64,000 nt of DNA, from the NCBI GenBank assembly GCA_019638635.1, contig JAHBTM010000003.1, positions 1-64,000 of the forward strand, read 5' to 3'. This DNA comes from Ferruginibacter sp. (GTDB lineage Bacteria; Bacteroidota; Bacteroidia; Chitinophagales; Chitinophagaceae). Shown here piece by piece: positions 53,551 through 63,975 of this stretch (its first letter is position 1; each line of letters begins with the position of its first letter). The translations under genes were made by a program, and so were the position numbers. A model generated the notes under the pieces. The model made no database searches. It saw only the letters and a list, made by a program, of their open reading frames with translations, and was not told the DNA's origin.

Positions 53551-54222
53551 ATGAAATTTGGTGTGGTGGTATTCCCCGGTTCAAACTGCGACCGGGACAT
53601 GATTGAAGCACTTCAACAATGCCTGAACCGCGAAGTGATAACCCTCTGGCATAAAGACAGCGACCTCAGTATGTTTTCATACAGCGACGCCATTGTGTTA
53701 CCGGGCGGATTTAGCTATGGCGATTACCTGCGTTGCGGTGCCATCGCACGGTTTAGTCCGATGATGCAAAGCGTCATACAGTTTGCTGAAAAAGGAGGAA
53801 AGGTGCTCGGTGTATGTAATGGTTTTCAGATTCTGTGCGAAAGCGGTCTGCTCCCCGGAGCTTTACTGCGTAACAGCCAACAGCAGTTTGTGTGCAAAAA
53901 TGTTTGGATTAAGGGTGGGGCAGAGGAAATACCGCTGAAAATTCCGATTGCACATGGAGAAGGACGATACTATGCAGGGGCTGCCGAGCTTGAATCTTTG
54001 AATGCAAACAAACAAATCATCTACAGGTACTGTACGGAAAGCGGAGAGGTGAACGACGAGGCAAACCCCAATGGCACAGCACAAAACATAGCCGGTATAT
54101 GTAATACTAACCGCAATGTATTTGGTATGATGCCACACCCGGAAAGAGCCTGTAACCCACTATTGGGTAATACAGATGGTGTTAAAGTGTTTCAGACATT
54201 GATGGGGATACATAATAATTAA
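53551..54222 (+). CDS. purQ: Phosphoribosylformylglycinamidine synthase, glutaminase subunit PurQ
   Basis: A 223-aa class I glutamine amidotransferase that supplies ammonia for the fourth step of purine synthesis (FGAR to FGAM). Nucleophile C89 in GVCNGFQIL; H196 and E198 in MMPHPERA; the N-terminal VVFPGSNCDRDM and PGGFSYGDYLRCGAIA blocks are typical. A separate purQ means a PurQ/PurS/PurL complex rather than one long PurL; purS and purL are not in the window. Own promoter element upstream. Confidence 0.97.
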   Translation: MKFGVVVFPGSNCDRDMIEALQQCLNREVITLWHKDSDLSMFSYSDAIVLPGGFSYGDYLRCGAIARFSPMMQSVIQFAEKGGKVLGVCNGFQILCESGLLPGALLRNSQQQFVCKNVWIKGGAEEIPLKIPIAHGEGRYYAGAAELESLNANKQIIYRYCTESGEVNDEANPNGTAQNIAGICNTNRNVFGMMPHPERACNPLLGNTDGVKVFQTLMGIHNN

Positions 54223-54255
54223 CAACATTTAACAGCCGTGGCCTATGGGCTTCGC

Positions 54256-54263
54256 TAATTTTG
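54256..54263 (+). promoter_or_regulatory. Bacteroidota -7 element for the DsbD-alpha-like gene
   Basis: TAATTTTG, an exact TAnnTTTG, ends 15 bases before the ATG at 54279. Confidence 0.55.
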
Positions 54264-54278
54264 CTTTAATTTTTAGGT

Positions 54279-54731
54279 ATGAAAAATGTTTTACTCTTTG
54301 CTTTCATGTTGATGGCAGTATCATCAAACGCACAACTTTCCAATCCTGTTAAATGGAGTTACTCCATTGTAAAAGTGGCCGATAAAACGTTCGACGTAAA
54401 AGTGACTGCTATCCTCGATAAAGGCTGGCATTTATATGCTCAGGAAGCTGGCGAAGGTCCGGAGCCTACTACATTTTCTTTTGCATCCAACCCCATGTTT
54501 AAACTGGAAGGTAAGGTGAAAGAAGTTGGTAAGCTGCGCAAAGAGTACGATCCGAATTTTGATTCAGAACTTAAATTCTACAGCAATGAAGTAACATTTA
54601 TCCAACGAATTAAAATGCGTTCGAACGTGGCCACCGTGGTGAATGGGAATGTGAACTACATGGTTTGTAACGATAGAAAATGCCTTCCCCCCAAAGACGT
54701 TCCTTTTACTGTGAAGGTGCCCGCTAAATAG
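54279..54731 (+). CDS. Stand-alone DsbD alpha-domain-like periplasmic protein
   Basis: A 150-aa exported protein (signal peptide ending SSNAQ, ~19) made of a single immunoglobulin-like domain matching the DsbD N-terminal domain: KVTAILDKGWHLYAQEAGEGPEPTTFSF and YMVCNDRKCLPPKDVPFTVKV. The two cysteines C130 and C135 sit where DsbD-alpha has its redox pair (CxxxxC). In DsbD this domain takes electrons from the membrane and gamma parts and passes them to periplasmic thiol partners. The full DsbD gene follows after a terminator, 56 bp on. Confidence 0.87.
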   Translation: MKNVLLFAFMLMAVSSNAQLSNPVKWSYSIVKVADKTFDVKVTAILDKGWHLYAQEAGEGPEPTTFSFASNPMFKLEGKVKEVGKLRKEYDPNFDSELKFYSNEVTFIQRIKMRSNVATVVNGNVNYMVCNDRKCLPPKDVPFTVKVPAK

Positions 54732-54749
54732 TATTTACCTTTATCATGT

Positions 54750-54777
54750 ATCCCGTATTGCAGCGGGATTTTTTTTA
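54750..54777 (+). terminator. Terminator between the DsbD-alpha-like gene and dsbD
   Basis: ATCCCG / CGGGAT, a 6-bp stem with an 8-nt loop, followed by nine T including the last stem base. The next ATG is 10 bases downstream, so dsbD is either read through or has a promoter overlapping this region. Confidence 0.85.
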
Positions 54778-54787
54778 ACTCCGGTGC

Positions 54788-56740
54788 ATGAACATACGCT
54801 TATTTTTCAGTCTGCTATTCCTTGCTTTTTTACAACCGGCCCTAGCGCAGGATCCCATGTTAACATGGAGTGCTTCAGCAGAGGCGCTCAACGAAAAGCA
54901 ATGGAAAATCACCCTCGGTACTACCATTCCGGAAGGTTGGCATATGTATTTGGCCGATGATGAAGAGGGGTTGCAGGGTGTGAAACTAACTCCCCCCGAT
55001 GCGTCCGTTTCCCTTCAACCACTGGAATGGATTACACAACCTATAGAAAAAAAAGATGCCATTTTTGAAAAGGACATGAAGCTGTTCACCGGTGAAATCC
55101 GGGCATCTGTTATCATGCACATCAATGGGGAAGTGCCGCCAACACTTCAAATGTTACTGCAATATGAAATAGCCGACAAGGAATATTTTCTTCCGAAGGA
55201 GCAAAAAATACAACTCGTATTAAAAGAAGGAGCGGCTGACACCGAACAAAAAGCACAAAGGTTACTCATTCCTTCTATTCAGCTGGATGCGCCCCGGCAA
55301 CATTGTGATGCAGCCTCTGCTGCATCGGCACCGGACAGCAACAGCGGGCTCGGGCATATATTTTTATTGGGCTTCATTGGTGGATTGGTTGCTTTGCTCA
55401 CTCCGTGTGTATTTCCAATGATTCCTTTAACGGTTTCATTTTTTACCAAACAATCTCAAAACAGAAGAAAAGGTGTTTTTAACGCGGGCATGTATGGTTT
55501 TTTCATCCTGCTCATTTATATATTGTTGAGTTTGCCGTTTCATTTTCTCGATAGCCTCAATCCGGAAATACTTAACAGCATATCAACCAATGTGTACCTG
55601 AATGTGTTTTTCTTTCTGGTGTTTGTATTCTTTGCGCTTTCATTTTTTGGCTTGTTTGAAATTACATTGCCCTCTTCTATTTCCAACAAGGCAGACAGTA
55701 AATCCGGAGCGGGTAATCTTGCCGGAATCTTTTTCATGGCACTCACACTGGCGCTGGTTTCCTTCAGTTGTACCGGCCCTATTTTAGGTTCTTTACTGGC
55801 AGGTTCTCTCAGCACCAATGGTGGCGCTATGCAGTTAACCTCAGGTATGGCAGGTTTCGGACTTGCCCTTGCTTTACCGTTTGCGGTTTTTGCGCTGTTT
55901 CCCAACTGGTTGAATTCGCTTCCAAAATCAGGTGGATGGCTCACTACAGTGAAGATAGTACTCGGCTTCCTGGAACTCGGCCTGGCCTTTAAGTTCTTAT
56001 CCAATGCCGATTTGGTGATGCACTGGGGCTTACTCAAGCGCGAAATCTTTATTGGCATCTGGGTGGTGATAGGGATATGTTTATCCCTGTATCTTTTCGG
56101 CATACTGAAATTCAAACACGAATACCTGAAAAAACCTCTATCCAGATTGCGTGTATCCTTTGGCGTTATCACCGCATTATTCACCTTGTATCTCATACCC
56201 GGACTCACCAACACCCCATATGCGAATCTTTCGCTCATCAGCGGATTTCCTCCACCATTGTATTACAGTATCTATCAAAAAGACAATAACTGCATCTACG
56301 GGTTAGATTGTACAGATGATTATGAAGAAGGGATCCGCAAGGCAAAAGCAACGGGTAAAGCAGTACTGCTTGATTTTACGGGTTATGCCTGTGTGAATTG
56401 CAGGCGGATGGAAGAAAACGTATGGACACGCCCCGAAGTGCTTTCGCTCATGAAAGAGAAATTTGTGGTGGTTTCTTTATATGTGGATGATAAAAAGAAA
56501 TTACCTCTGGCCGAACAGTTTACCTACACTACACGCGAAGGAATGGAGCGTGAAATAAAAACCGTTGGAGATAAATGGGCTGTGTTTGAAACTGAAAATT
56601 TCAGGAACAATGCCCAGCCACTCTATGCTATCCTCAACAGCGATGAAGAGTTGATGAATGAACCCGTGGGTTATACCCCCGATGTTGCCGCATACCTGAA
56701 CTGGCTTCGCTGCGGGCTGGAAGCTGCCGAAAAAAAATAA
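54788..56740 (+). CDS. dsbD: Thiol:disulfide interchange protein DsbD, alpha domain without redox cysteines
   Basis: A 650-aa inner-membrane protein that carries electrons from cytoplasmic thioredoxin to the periplasm. Signal peptide to ~20, alpha domain ~25-145, eight-helix membrane domain ~188-475 with redox pair C207 (LLTPCVFP) and C328 (FSCTGP), and C-terminal thioredoxin-like gamma domain ~495-650 with CVNC (C535/C538). In the alpha domain the positions of the usual Cys pair read I128 and Y133 (YEIADKEYFLPKE), so this part cannot relay thiols. The neighbouring single-domain protein keeps both cysteines. Another pair, C502 and C508, lies just before the gamma domain. Confidence 0.92.
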   Translation: MNIRLFFSLLFLAFLQPALAQDPMLTWSASAEALNEKQWKITLGTTIPEGWHMYLADDEEGLQGVKLTPPDASVSLQPLEWITQPIEKKDAIFEKDMKLFTGEIRASVIMHINGEVPPTLQMLLQYEIADKEYFLPKEQKIQLVLKEGAADTEQKAQRLLIPSIQLDAPRQHCDAASAASAPDSNSGLGHIFLLGFIGGLVALLTPCVFPMIPLTVSFFTKQSQNRRKGVFNAGMYGFFILLIYILLSLPFHFLDSLNPEILNSISTNVYLNVFFFLVFVFFALSFFGLFEITLPSSISNKADSKSGAGNLAGIFFMALTLALVSFSCTGPILGSLLAGSLSTNGGAMQLTSGMAGFGLALALPFAVFALFPNWLNSLPKSGGWLTTVKIVLGFLELGLAFKFLSNADLVMHWGLLKREIFIGIWVVIGICLSLYLFGILKFKHEYLKKPLSRLRVSFGVITALFTLYLIPGLTNTPYANLSLISGFPPPLYYSIYQKDNNCIYGLDCTDDYEEGIRKAKATGKAVLLDFTGYACVNCRRMEENVWTRPEVLSLMKEKFVVVSLYVDDKKKLPLAEQFTYTTREGMEREIKTVGDKWAVFETENFRNNAQPLYAILNSDEELMNEPVGYTPDVAAYLNWLRCGLEAAEKK

Positions 56741-56765
56741 CCCTTCCTCAATCTGAAGAAGGGTT
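56731..56765 (-). terminator. Terminator of the ECF sigma factor gene
   Basis: AACCCTTC (56739-56746) pairs with GAAGGGTT (56758-56765). On the minus strand it is followed by an A and eight T, inside the last codons of dsbD. It may act for both converging genes. Confidence 0.85.
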
Positions 56766-56790
56766 GTTCACTTTGGGGGTTGAAATATGT

Positions 56791-57372
56791 TTATAAAGCG
56801 ATTTGCTTTTCTGTCATCATTTTTCTCAGGTTAATCAATCCATAACGCATACGTCCGAGCGCAGTATTGATACTGCAATTGGTGAGTGCTGCAATTTCTT
56901 TAAAGCTCAGGTCTGCATAATGACGCATGATAATAACCTCACGCTGATCTTCCGGTAATAGGTCAATCATTTTACGTACGCGGTCGTGGCTTTGGCTGGC
57001 CATCATTTTATCTTCAGCACTGGCTTCTGAAAAATTCAGCACTTCAAAGATATCACGGTCGTCGCCGGTTTTAATAGAGGGGCTGCGTTTTACTTTACGG
57101 AAATGATCAACACACAGGTTGTGGGCAATACGCATCGCCCAGGGCAGAAACTTACCTTCATCGGTATACTTGCCACTTTTCAATGTGTCGATGATGCGGA
57201 TGAACGCATCCTGAAAAATATCCTCGGCCAGGTATTTGTCTTTTACCAACAAATAAATGGAAGTGAAGATTTTGTCTTTGTACCTTTCAATGAGTACAGA
57301 AAGTGAGTTGGATTCTCCGTCGATAAACTGACGAACGAGTTGCTGGTCGCTGAGGTTTGCTAGGCTTTTCAT
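56791..57372 (-). CDS. ECF-type RNA polymerase sigma factor
   Basis: A 193-aa sigma-70 family factor of the ECF (group 4) type. Region 2 spans ~20-90 (LIERYKDKIFTSIYLLVKDKYLAEDIFQDAFIRIIDTL...FLPWAMRIAHNLCVDHFRK) and region 4 spans ~130-185 (IDLLPEDQREVIIMRHYADLSFKEIAALTNCSINTALGRMRYGLINLRKMM). No anti-sigma or FecR-like gene adjoins it, so control is not by a linked partner. Such solitary factors close to this one are common in Chitinophagaceae. Monocistronic, with its own terminator, divergent from uvrA across 252 bp. Confidence 0.93.
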   Translation of the reverse strand: MKSLANLSDQQLVRQFIDGESNSLSVLIERYKDKIFTSIYLLVKDKYLAEDIFQDAFIRIIDTLKSGKYTDEGKFLPWAMRIAHNLCVDHFRKVKRSPSIKTGDDRDIFEVLNFSEASAEDKMMASQSHDRVRKMIDLLPEDQREVIIMRHYADLSFKEIAALTNCSINTALGRMRYGLINLRKMMTEKQIAL

Positions 57373-57609
57373 AACTTCTACAAGTTTTGGTTTTAGGACT
57401 TTGTTAGTTTAAACCAATAAGAAGGAAAGAATCGTAGAAGTCTGTTAGGCAGGCTACACGGCTTTTCATTTTTATTGGATATTGGACTGTGAAAGTATAT
57501 ACAAAATTTTTCGTTCCAAATTTTTATAACCTTTTTTTAAAATGTTTTTTCCCTAAGTAGATTTACGATAGGGGTTTCGTAAAACGCACATTTAGTGGAG
57601 AATAGTTGA

Positions 57610-57617
57610 TATTTTTG
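57610..57617 (+). promoter_or_regulatory. Bacteroidota -7 element for uvrA, very short leader
   Basis: TATTTTTG is an exact TAnnTTTG that ends 7 bases before the uvrA ATG (57625). A start site a few bases downstream would give a leaderless or almost leaderless mRNA. A TTTA (57591-57594) is the nearest -33-like sequence. Confidence 0.5.
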
Positions 57618-57624
57618 CAATCAC

Positions 57625-60471
57625 ATGAATCAAGTAAAGTCAGTAAACAAAGGCACTTCAAAGAAAAAGTCGGCTGAAGATGTTATACATATTCAGGGAG
57701 CACGTGTACACAACTTAAAGGACATAACGGTTAAGATACCACGTAATAAACTGGTGGTAGTAACCGGTGTTTCAGGTTCAGGAAAATCTTCTTTAACCAT
57801 TGATACATTGTTTGCTGAAGGGCAACGCCGGTATGCAGAAAGTTTATCTTCCTATGCAAGGCAATTCATGCAGCGGTTAGATAAACCGGATGTTGATTTC
57901 ATTAAAGGGCTTTGTCCTGCCATTGCCATTGAACAAAAAGTAGTCACGCGTACTCCGAGAAGTACTGTAGGCAGCATGACCGAGATATACGATTACCTAC
58001 GCCTCCTGTTTGCACGGGTTGGAAAAACAATTTCTCCTGTCAGTGGAAGAGAAGTAAAGAAAGATGATGTAACAGATGTCATTCGTCATATTCAATCATT
58101 GAAAGAAGGTGATAAGGTATTGATGTTGTGCCGCTGGCAACGTTCCGGTAAACGCAAAGCCTCAGAAGAATTAAACATCACGCTTCAAAAGGGTTTTTCA
58201 AGGCTCTACCATAATGGCGATATATTACGTATTGAAGAAGTACTCGAGAACAACGAAGCTGAAAAATGGTTCAAATCCAAAGACAAGGAAAATGAACCTG
58301 TATGGTTGCTGATTGACCGAATGGTAAAAAAAGATTTTGATGAAGACGACCTGCATCGGATGAGCGATTCTGTCAGTACTGCGTTTTACGAAGGAGAAGG
58401 CTCAATGACTTTAGAAGTGAATGGGAAAAAGCAAATTACATTCAGCAATCTTTTTGAATTGGATGGAATGCAGTTTGAAGAACCGGTACCCAATTTGTTT
58501 TCTTTTAATAATCCATATGGTGCCTGCCCTACATGTGAAGGTTTTTCACAAGTACTTGGGCTGGATGAAGACCTTATAATACCCGACAAACGGTTAAGTG
58601 TGTACGATGATGCCGTGGCGCCATGGAAAGGAGAAAAGCTGAGTGCGTGGAAAGACCAGTTTATACTGGGCGCCAAGCAAATCGGTTTTCCTGTTCATAA
58701 ACCTGTGATGGATCTGGAAGCCAAGCACCTGAAAGCCCTTTGGGAAGGTACACCGCATGCAGAAGGTATTTATGCGTTTTTCAAGGAGGTTGAACAAAAC
58801 TTATATAAAGTACAGTACAGGGTACTGCTGAGCCGGTATAGAGGGAAAACGAGGTGTCACGATTGCAACGGATACCGACTGAGAAAAGAAGCATTGTATG
58901 TGCAGGTAGGTGGAAAGCATATCGGTGAACTGTGTGAAATGCCGGTACGCGATCTAATAGCTTTTTTCAGAAAATGTAAACTGTCTGATTACGATAATCA
59001 AATTGCCACACGTATTTTACAGGAGATACAAAACAGGCTAAGCACCCTCATGGATGTAGGATTGGGATACCTGACGCTCAACCGCCTGGCCAATTCACTC
59101 AGTGGAGGAGAAAGTCAGCGCATACAGCTTACCAGAAGTTTGGGCAGCAACCTGACCAACTCATTGTATATATTGGATGAGCCTTCCATTGGTTTACATG
59201 CACGTGATACAGAAAGGTTGATCATTGTGCTCAAGCAACTACGCGATTTAGGCAATACGGTGATAGTGGTAGAACATGATGAAATGATGATGCGTGAAGC
59301 AGACCATATTATTGATATGGGCCCGCTGGCCAGCCATCTCGGCGGTGAAGTAATCGCCGAAGGTACAGCGGCATCGCTGATGAAACAACCCCAAAGCCTG
59401 ACCGGGCAATACCTCTCCGGGAAACTTAAAGTGGTTCCACCCCAGAAAGTAAGGAAATGGCATCATGCAGTTACGGTAGAAGGTGCACGTCAACATAATC
59501 TGAAAGATATCACCGTGTCTTTTCCATTGCAGGTACTCTGTGCCGTTAGTGGTGTAAGTGGAAGCGGAAAAACCACACTGGTGAAAGGCATTTTATATCC
59601 CGCTATGATGAAGCGGCTGACAGGAATCAGTGAAAGGCCTGGATTGCACCGGACGCTTACCGGTGATATGGAAATCATTTCCCAAATAGAACTCGTAGAT
59701 CAAAACCCCATCGGTAAATCAAGCCGAAGCAACCCGGTGACCTATATCAAGGCATACGACGAAATCAGAGACCTCTATGCCTCTCAGCCATTATCAGCTA
59801 TGCGTGGTTTTATGCCTAAACATTTTTCTTTCAATGTAGATGGAGGAAGATGTGATACCTGCAAGGGCGAAGGGCAACAACTGGTGGAGATGCAGTTCCT
59901 CGCGGATGTGCATCTGGTGTGCGAATCCTGCAAAGGAAAACGATTTAAAGATGAAGTGCTGGAAGTTCAGTTTCATGGAAAGAACATCCATGATGTACTG
60001 GAGCTGGGTGTAGATGAAGCTATCGAATTTTTCAACCGTTATGATACTGGCAAACAGGGCAGCGAAATTGCTAGACGCTTAAAACCCCTCAGTGATGTAG
60101 GGCTGGGATATGTAAAATTGGGCCAATCATCCGATACCCTGAGCGGTGGTGAAGCTCAACGTGTGAAACTTGCTTCTTTTCTGGGTAAGGGCCGAAACGC
60201 CGGCCGTATCCTTTTTATTTTTGATGAACCTACCACCGGGCTCCACTTTCATGATATCAGCAAACTCCTGGCTTCATTCAACGCGTTGATAGATCAGGGC
60301 CACTCCGTGGTGGTGATTGAACATAATACCGATGTAATACGCTCAGCAGACTGGGTGATAGATATGGGCCCCGAAGCCGGCGATGCCGGGGGCAGTATAG
60401 TGTATCAGGGAACTCCGGCCGGGTTGTTAAAGTGTGCACAAAGCAAGACAGCCAGGTTTTTAAACGGGTAA
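57625..60471 (+). CDS. uvrA: Excinuclease ABC subunit A (UvrA)
   Basis: A 948-aa ATPase that finds bulky DNA damage with UvrB in nucleotide excision repair. Two ABC modules: Walker A1 [10 protein letters not shown] near residue 50 and A2 [10 protein letters not shown] near 650; signatures [17 protein letters not shown] and [18 protein letters not shown]; Walker [16 protein letters not shown] and [14 protein letters not shown]. Zinc-module cysteine pairs are [17 protein letters not shown] and [32 protein letters not shown]. Length is that of E. coli UvrA. Chitinophagaceae often carry two uvrA genes, and this may be either copy. Monocistronic. Confidence 0.97.
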   Translation: MNQVKSVNKGTSKKKSAEDVIHIQGARVHNLKDITVKIPRNKLVVVTGVSGSGKSSLTIDTLFAEGQRRYAESLSSYARQFMQRLDKPDVDFIKGLCPAIAIEQKVVTRTPRSTVGSMTEIYDYLRLLFARVGKTISPVSGREVKKDDVTDVIRHIQSLKEGDKVLMLCRWQRSGKRKASEELNITLQKGFSRLYHNGDILRIEEVLENNEAEKWFKSKDKENEPVWLLIDRMVKKDFDEDDLHRMSDSVSTAFYEGEGSMTLEVNGKKQITFSNLFELDGMQFEEPVPNLFSFNNPYGACPTCEGFSQVLGLDEDLIIPDKRLSVYDDAVAPWKGEKLSAWKDQFILGAKQIGFPVHKPVMDLEAKHLKALWEGTPHAEGIYAFFKEVEQNLYKVQYRVLLSRYRGKTRCHDCNGYRLRKEALYVQVGGKHIGELCEMPVRDLIAFFRKCKLSDYDNQIATRILQEIQNRLSTLMDVGLGYLTLNRLANSLSGGESQRIQLTRSLGSNLTNSLYILDEPSIGLHARDTERLIIVLKQLRDLGNTVIVVEHDEMMMREADHIIDMGPLASHLGGEVIAEGTAASLMKQPQSLTGQYLSGKLKVVPPQKVRKWHHAVTVEGARQHNLKDITVSFPLQVLCAVSGVSGSGKTTLVKGILYPAMMKRLTGISERPGLHRTLTGDMEIISQIELVDQNPIGKSSRSNPVTYIKAYDEIRDLYASQPLSAMRGFMPKHFSFNVDGGRCDTCKGEGQQLVEMQFLADVHLVCESCKGKRFKDEVLEVQFHGKNIHDVLELGVDEAIEFFNRYDTGKQGSEIARRLKPLSDVGLGYVKLGQSSDTLSGGEAQRVKLASFLGKGRNAGRILFIFDEPTTGLHFHDISKLLASFNALIDQGHSVVVIEHNTDVIRSADWVIDMGPEAGDAGGSIVYQGTPAGLLKCAQSKTARFLNG

Positions 60472-60495
60472 ATTGCATGTTCAAACATCCTGCTC

Positions 60496-62238
60496 ATGCA
60501 TACAATTGATGGTTATTTCATATCGCGTTTATGCCTCACCGTAATAATTACTTTTTTTATAACTTCTATTGATGCGAACGCACAACAATTTGAGTGGGCA
60601 TCGAGCGGGAATAATTTAAACGGTGGAGTGCGCGCCTCAGTAATTGACCGCAAGGGTAATTTAATTGTGGCCGGAGTGTTTCAGCCGGGGTACGGATACC
60701 ATTCCGACAGAAGCTTGTATTCCTCCACCGGACAGTCGGTGTCTGTTACGTACGGTAACGAGTACATGTTCATTGCCAGTTATTCGCCCGAAGGAAAAAT
60801 CAACTGGTTGCGTGAATGTAAAGGTGCGGATGATCCTGTAGGGATGGGGCTTGATAAAGATGGCAATGCGGTTGTACTGGCATCGAATGACAATAATCCA
60901 ACTTTTCCCGAACTGGACATACGTGTAAACAATGCCCGATATTTTATACTACATCTATCTCCCGAAGGCAAGGCCGTAAAGGTGGTGGCCGATACACAGA
61001 ATGTGATACGACAACCCATTCGCTTCGCGGTGTCGAATCAGGGAGGCTATATCGTTACGCAATCAGAACATACGCTGGAAAAATCAGGCAACGCTGTGGA
61101 AAGTGTAAATTGGATGTCTTTGATAAAACTTGATGCATCTTGCGCCCTTTCCTGGAAACAACGCATCAGGTTGTATGGCAGTCATGGATATTTTATTCCG
61201 GGTATGTTGTTTGATGAAGCCCGCAACGGCGATATTTATGGCGTAATAGCCGTTCGTGAAGCCGCAGGTTTTGGAGATAAAAAGTTCAAAGCACCTGAAG
61301 TGGATAGTGTTGATAAGCAACACCGGGGATTTGGAAGCTATCTGGTGTCGTATAACAAATCCGGAAAAATGAAATGGGTGAAACCATCCGGTACCAAATC
61401 TATCTTTTCTGCCATTAAAGTTTCAGACCGGGGCGTTTACCTTGGAGGAAATATTCAGAATGCGTATCCATTCTTTGGCAAATCGATTGATACTACAGGA
61501 AAAAAAGCAATGGTGCTGGCACGTTTCAATTTTAAGGGTGCATTGCAATGGGTTGAAACTACGCGGGCGAATACAATTAAAGCACTCGCAACCGATCAGC
61601 ACGAGAATGTATATGCCGTGGTGGAAAGCAGGGTTTCATATCCTGAAAAAATGGTGTTTTATACAGACACACTCAGCAATGTATATGAATCTTTACTGAT
61701 TGCCAGTTTCAGTGAAGCAGGTACATACCGATGGGTAAAACACACCCGGCTGCCCATGAGTAGAAATGAGTATCCTCAGTTAATTACAACAGATTGCGGA
61801 GATATTTTTGTTTCGGGTGAACTGTGGTGGGTGATGAAAGCGGAGATGAAATGGTTTGATGCCGCACTAGTGAAAGGGTATGGATACGGACCGATGCCCT
61901 TTGTTGGAAAAATAAACAATACGCTTCCGGCTTTTGTTCCACGGGAAAAGCCCGGTGAATGTATGGTTAGCCCCGCACCGTGGACGCTTCGGAATTTTCC
62001 GAACCCTTTCAAAAGCGCAACAACCGTGGAATATAAAACCACCTATCGGGATGATCGCATCTCGCTACAGCTGTACAGCATCAACGGCAGCCTGATTAAA
62101 ACCTTCTTTACCAATCGCCCACAGGAAAAAGGAACACATACCTTCAGGCTACAAGCGGATGGTTTGGCGGCCGGTATATATGTACTGGTGTTACGTGGTA
62201 CTGTGGCGGTGGCAACCGAACAGATTTTGGTTCAGTAA
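60496..62238 (+). CDS. Secreted protein with T9SS C-terminal sorting domain
   Basis: A 580-aa exported protein. After a signal peptide (ending IDANAQ, ~30) lie repeated strands typical of an SBBP/beta-propeller-like protein (EWASSGNNLNGGVRASVIDRKGNLIVAGVFQ; YIASYSPEGKINWLRECKGADDPVGMGLDKDGNAVVLAS; LSPEGK). The last ~80 residues (RNFPNPFKSATTVEYKTTYR...SLQLYSINGSLIKTF...ADGLAAGIYVLVLRG) are a type A T9SS sorting domain, so it is exported by the type IX system to the surface or medium. Partner and function unknown. It follows uvrA by 24 bp with no terminator between. Confidence 0.88.
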   Translation: MHTIDGYFISRLCLTVIITFFITSIDANAQQFEWASSGNNLNGGVRASVIDRKGNLIVAGVFQPGYGYHSDRSLYSSTGQSVSVTYGNEYMFIASYSPEGKINWLRECKGADDPVGMGLDKDGNAVVLASNDNNPTFPELDIRVNNARYFILHLSPEGKAVKVVADTQNVIRQPIRFAVSNQGGYIVTQSEHTLEKSGNAVESVNWMSLIKLDASCALSWKQRIRLYGSHGYFIPGMLFDEARNGDIYGVIAVREAAGFGDKKFKAPEVDSVDKQHRGFGSYLVSYNKSGKMKWVKPSGTKSIFSAIKVSDRGVYLGGNIQNAYPFFGKSIDTTGKKAMVLARFNFKGALQWVETTRANTIKALATDQHENVYAVVESRVSYPEKMVFYTDTLSNVYESLLIASFSEAGTYRWVKHTRLPMSRNEYPQLITTDCGDIFVSGELWWVMKAEMKWFDAALVKGYGYGPMPFVGKINNTLPAFVPREKPGECMVSPAPWTLRNFPNPFKSATTVEYKTTYRDDRISLQLYSINGSLIKTFFTNRPQEKGTHTFRLQADGLAAGIYVLVLRGTVAVATEQILVQ

Positions 62239-62275
62239 AAAAAGAGGGTACTAACGTAAACGGTTACTCTCTTTT
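62238..62275. terminator. Bidirectional terminator between convergent genes
   Basis: An imperfect 10-bp stem (AAAGAGGGTA with TACTCTCTTT, one G-U pair) around the 62251 stop. On the minus strand the hairpin runs into seven T, on the plus strand into CTTTTA. It serves the T9SS gene and/or the DUF4293 gene, whose stop codon lies in the loop. Confidence 0.6.
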
Positions 62276-62664
62276 ACAATTCTTTCATCTGCCCGTATGC
62301 CTTTGATTGCTAAAAACAATAACACCGGTATGGCAGCATACACTACAGCCGTTAAAGAAAATGTGCCGCTTTCAAATGCTTTGGTTTTATTCACCATCAG
62401 CACCAGCAACAACACCTGTGCCAGCATGGCGGCAAAAGAAAGTTTAAGCTGTAAAGGCCTGTTTTGATAGAGGAAAATGGTCACCATACACAACACGCCT
62501 ACCGCAATCGTTAAGGCCATGATGTAGAAATTATCCGCACCATTCAGTTTGTCGTACACCTCCGGTGTGCTAGGAATAGAGCCGCTGTAAAACGATAACT
62601 TCAGCGTGGCAAATGCACAAATGCCTGCCAGTAAAAGCCAAATAGATTGAATTCTTTGTATCAT
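62251..62664 (-). CDS. DUF4293 family membrane protein
   Basis: A 137-aa inner-membrane protein with four helices: ~5-24, ~47-66 (FYIMALTIAVGVLCMVTIFLYQ), ~73-90 and ~103-122. The opening MIQRIQSIWLLLAGI, the NRPLQLKLSF loop and the C-terminal IKGIRADERIVKESNRLR are hallmarks of DUF4293 (Bacteroidota, function unknown). It begins 4 bp past the glyA stop, so the two form one transcript. Confidence 0.9.
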   Translation of the reverse strand: MIQRIQSIWLLLAGICAFATLKLSFYSGSIPSTPEVYDKLNGADNFYIMALTIAVGVLCMVTIFLYQNRPLQLKLSFAAMLAQVLLLVLMVNKTKAFESGTFSLTAVVYAAIPVLLFLAIKGIRADERIVKESNRLR

Positions 62665-62668
62665 ACAA

Positions 62669-63949
62669 TTATTTTATTTCAGGATATAAAGGAAAGGCCG
62701 ACATCAATTCACGAACATCTCCTTTTACCAATTCAATGGTTTTCTCATCATCTGCATGCATCAACACCCGGTCAATGAATTGCACAATAGTTTGCATGTG
62801 TGTTTCATTCATACCACGCGTGGTAATAGCGGGAACGCCTACACGAATACCGCTGGTTACAAATGGACTTTTATCATCGAACGGTACGGCGTTTTTATTC
62901 AGGGTGATGTGTGCTTTATCCAGTGTTTCCTGTGCCTTTTTACCCGTGATGTTTTTATTACGCAGGTCAATCAGCATCAGGTGGTTGTCGGTTCCTCCGC
63001 TGATGATTTCATATCCCAGTGTGTTGAAGGCCTGCGCCATGGCAGCAGCATTCTTCTTCACCTGATGGGCATATTGTGTAAAGTCATCCGACAGTATTTC
63101 ACCAAAAGCCACAGCCTTTGCAGCAATCACATGCTCAAGTGGTCCGCCCTGGGTGCCTGGGAACACGGCCATATCCAACAAGTGGCTCATCATGCGGATA
63201 TTGCCTTTCGGATCTTTCAAACCAAACGGGTTTTCAAAATCTTTCTTCATTAAAATTACCCCACCTCTTGGTCCGCGCAACGTTTTATGCGTAGTGCTGG
63301 TTACAAAATGGCAATGCTCAAACGGGGAGCTCAGCAAACCTTTAGCAATCAATCCGGCAGGGTGGGCCATATCACACAAAACAAAAGCGCCCACTTCATC
63401 CGCCACACTACGTATGAACGCATAATCAATATCCCGGCTATACGCAGAAGCTCCGCAAATAATTAATTTGGGTTTAATCTCCAGTGCGGTACGCTTCAAA
63501 CTGTCGTAATCAATCAGCCCCGTTTCCTTTACTACACCATAAAAATGCGGGCGGTATAATTTTCCGGAAAAATTCACGGGAGAGCCGTGGGTGAGGTGGC
63601 CGCCCATGCTGAGGTCGAGCCCCAGGATGGGATCTCCGGGTTGCAGAATGGCCATCATTAAAGCCGCATTGGCCTGCGCTCCGCTGTGGGGTTGCACATT
63701 CGCATACGCACAATTAAAAACTTCCTTGATGCGGTCAATCGCCAGCTGTTCAACCTGATCTACAATTTCACATCCGCCATAATATCTTCTTCCGGGATAA
63801 CCTTCCGCATATTTGTTGGTCAGACACGACCCCATCGCCTGCATCACCTGATAACTGGTGAAATTCTCACTGGCAATCAGTTCAATTCCGTGGCGTTGCC
63901 TTTCCAATTCACGGCCAATTAAATCAAACACATGGTTATCCTTCATCAT
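62669..63949 (-). CDS. glyA: Serine hydroxymethyltransferase
   Basis: A 426-aa PLP enzyme interconverting serine and glycine and making 5,10-methylene-tetrahydrofolate. The PLP lysine is K222 in [38 protein letters not shown] and [13 protein letters not shown] (active-site cores) are intact. Length is usual. The start codon is the first of two adjacent ATGs; either may be used. A promoter -7 element lies upstream (63968-63975). DUF4293 follows in the same transcript. Confidence 0.98.
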   Translation of the reverse strand: MMKDNHVFDLIGRELERQRHGIELIASENFTSYQVMQAMGSCLTNKYAEGYPGRRYYGGCEIVDQVEQLAIDRIKEVFNCAYANVQPHSGAQANAALMMAILQPGDPILGLDLSMGGHLTHGSPVNFSGKLYRPHFYGVVKETGLIDYDSLKRTALEIKPKLIICGASAYSRDIDYAFIRSVADEVGAFVLCDMAHPAGLIAKGLLSSPFEHCHFVTSTTHKTLRGPRGGVILMKKDFENPFGLKDPKGNIRMMSHLLDMAVFPGTQGGPLEHVIAAKAVAFGEILSDDFTQYAHQVKKNAAAMAQAFNTLGYEIISGGTDNHLMLIDLRNKNITGKKAQETLDKAHITLNKNAVPFDDKSPFVTSGIRVGVPAITTRGMNETHMQTIVQFIDRVLMHADDEKTIELVKGDVRELMSAFPLYPEIK

Positions 63950-63967
63950 AAATAATCAATTATGTGG

Positions 63968-63975
63968 CAAATATA
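63968..63975 (-). promoter_or_regulatory. Bacteroidota -7 element for glyA
   Basis: On the minus strand this reads TATATTTG, an exact TAnnTTTG, 18 bases before the ATG. The window ends soon after, so the -33 region cannot be fully judged. Confidence 0.6.

Noticed and set aside
55540..56238. 232-codon open frame antisense to dsbD
   Set aside because: Sense strand encodes the DsbD membrane domain with conserved cysteines; the antisense frame has no recognisable feature.
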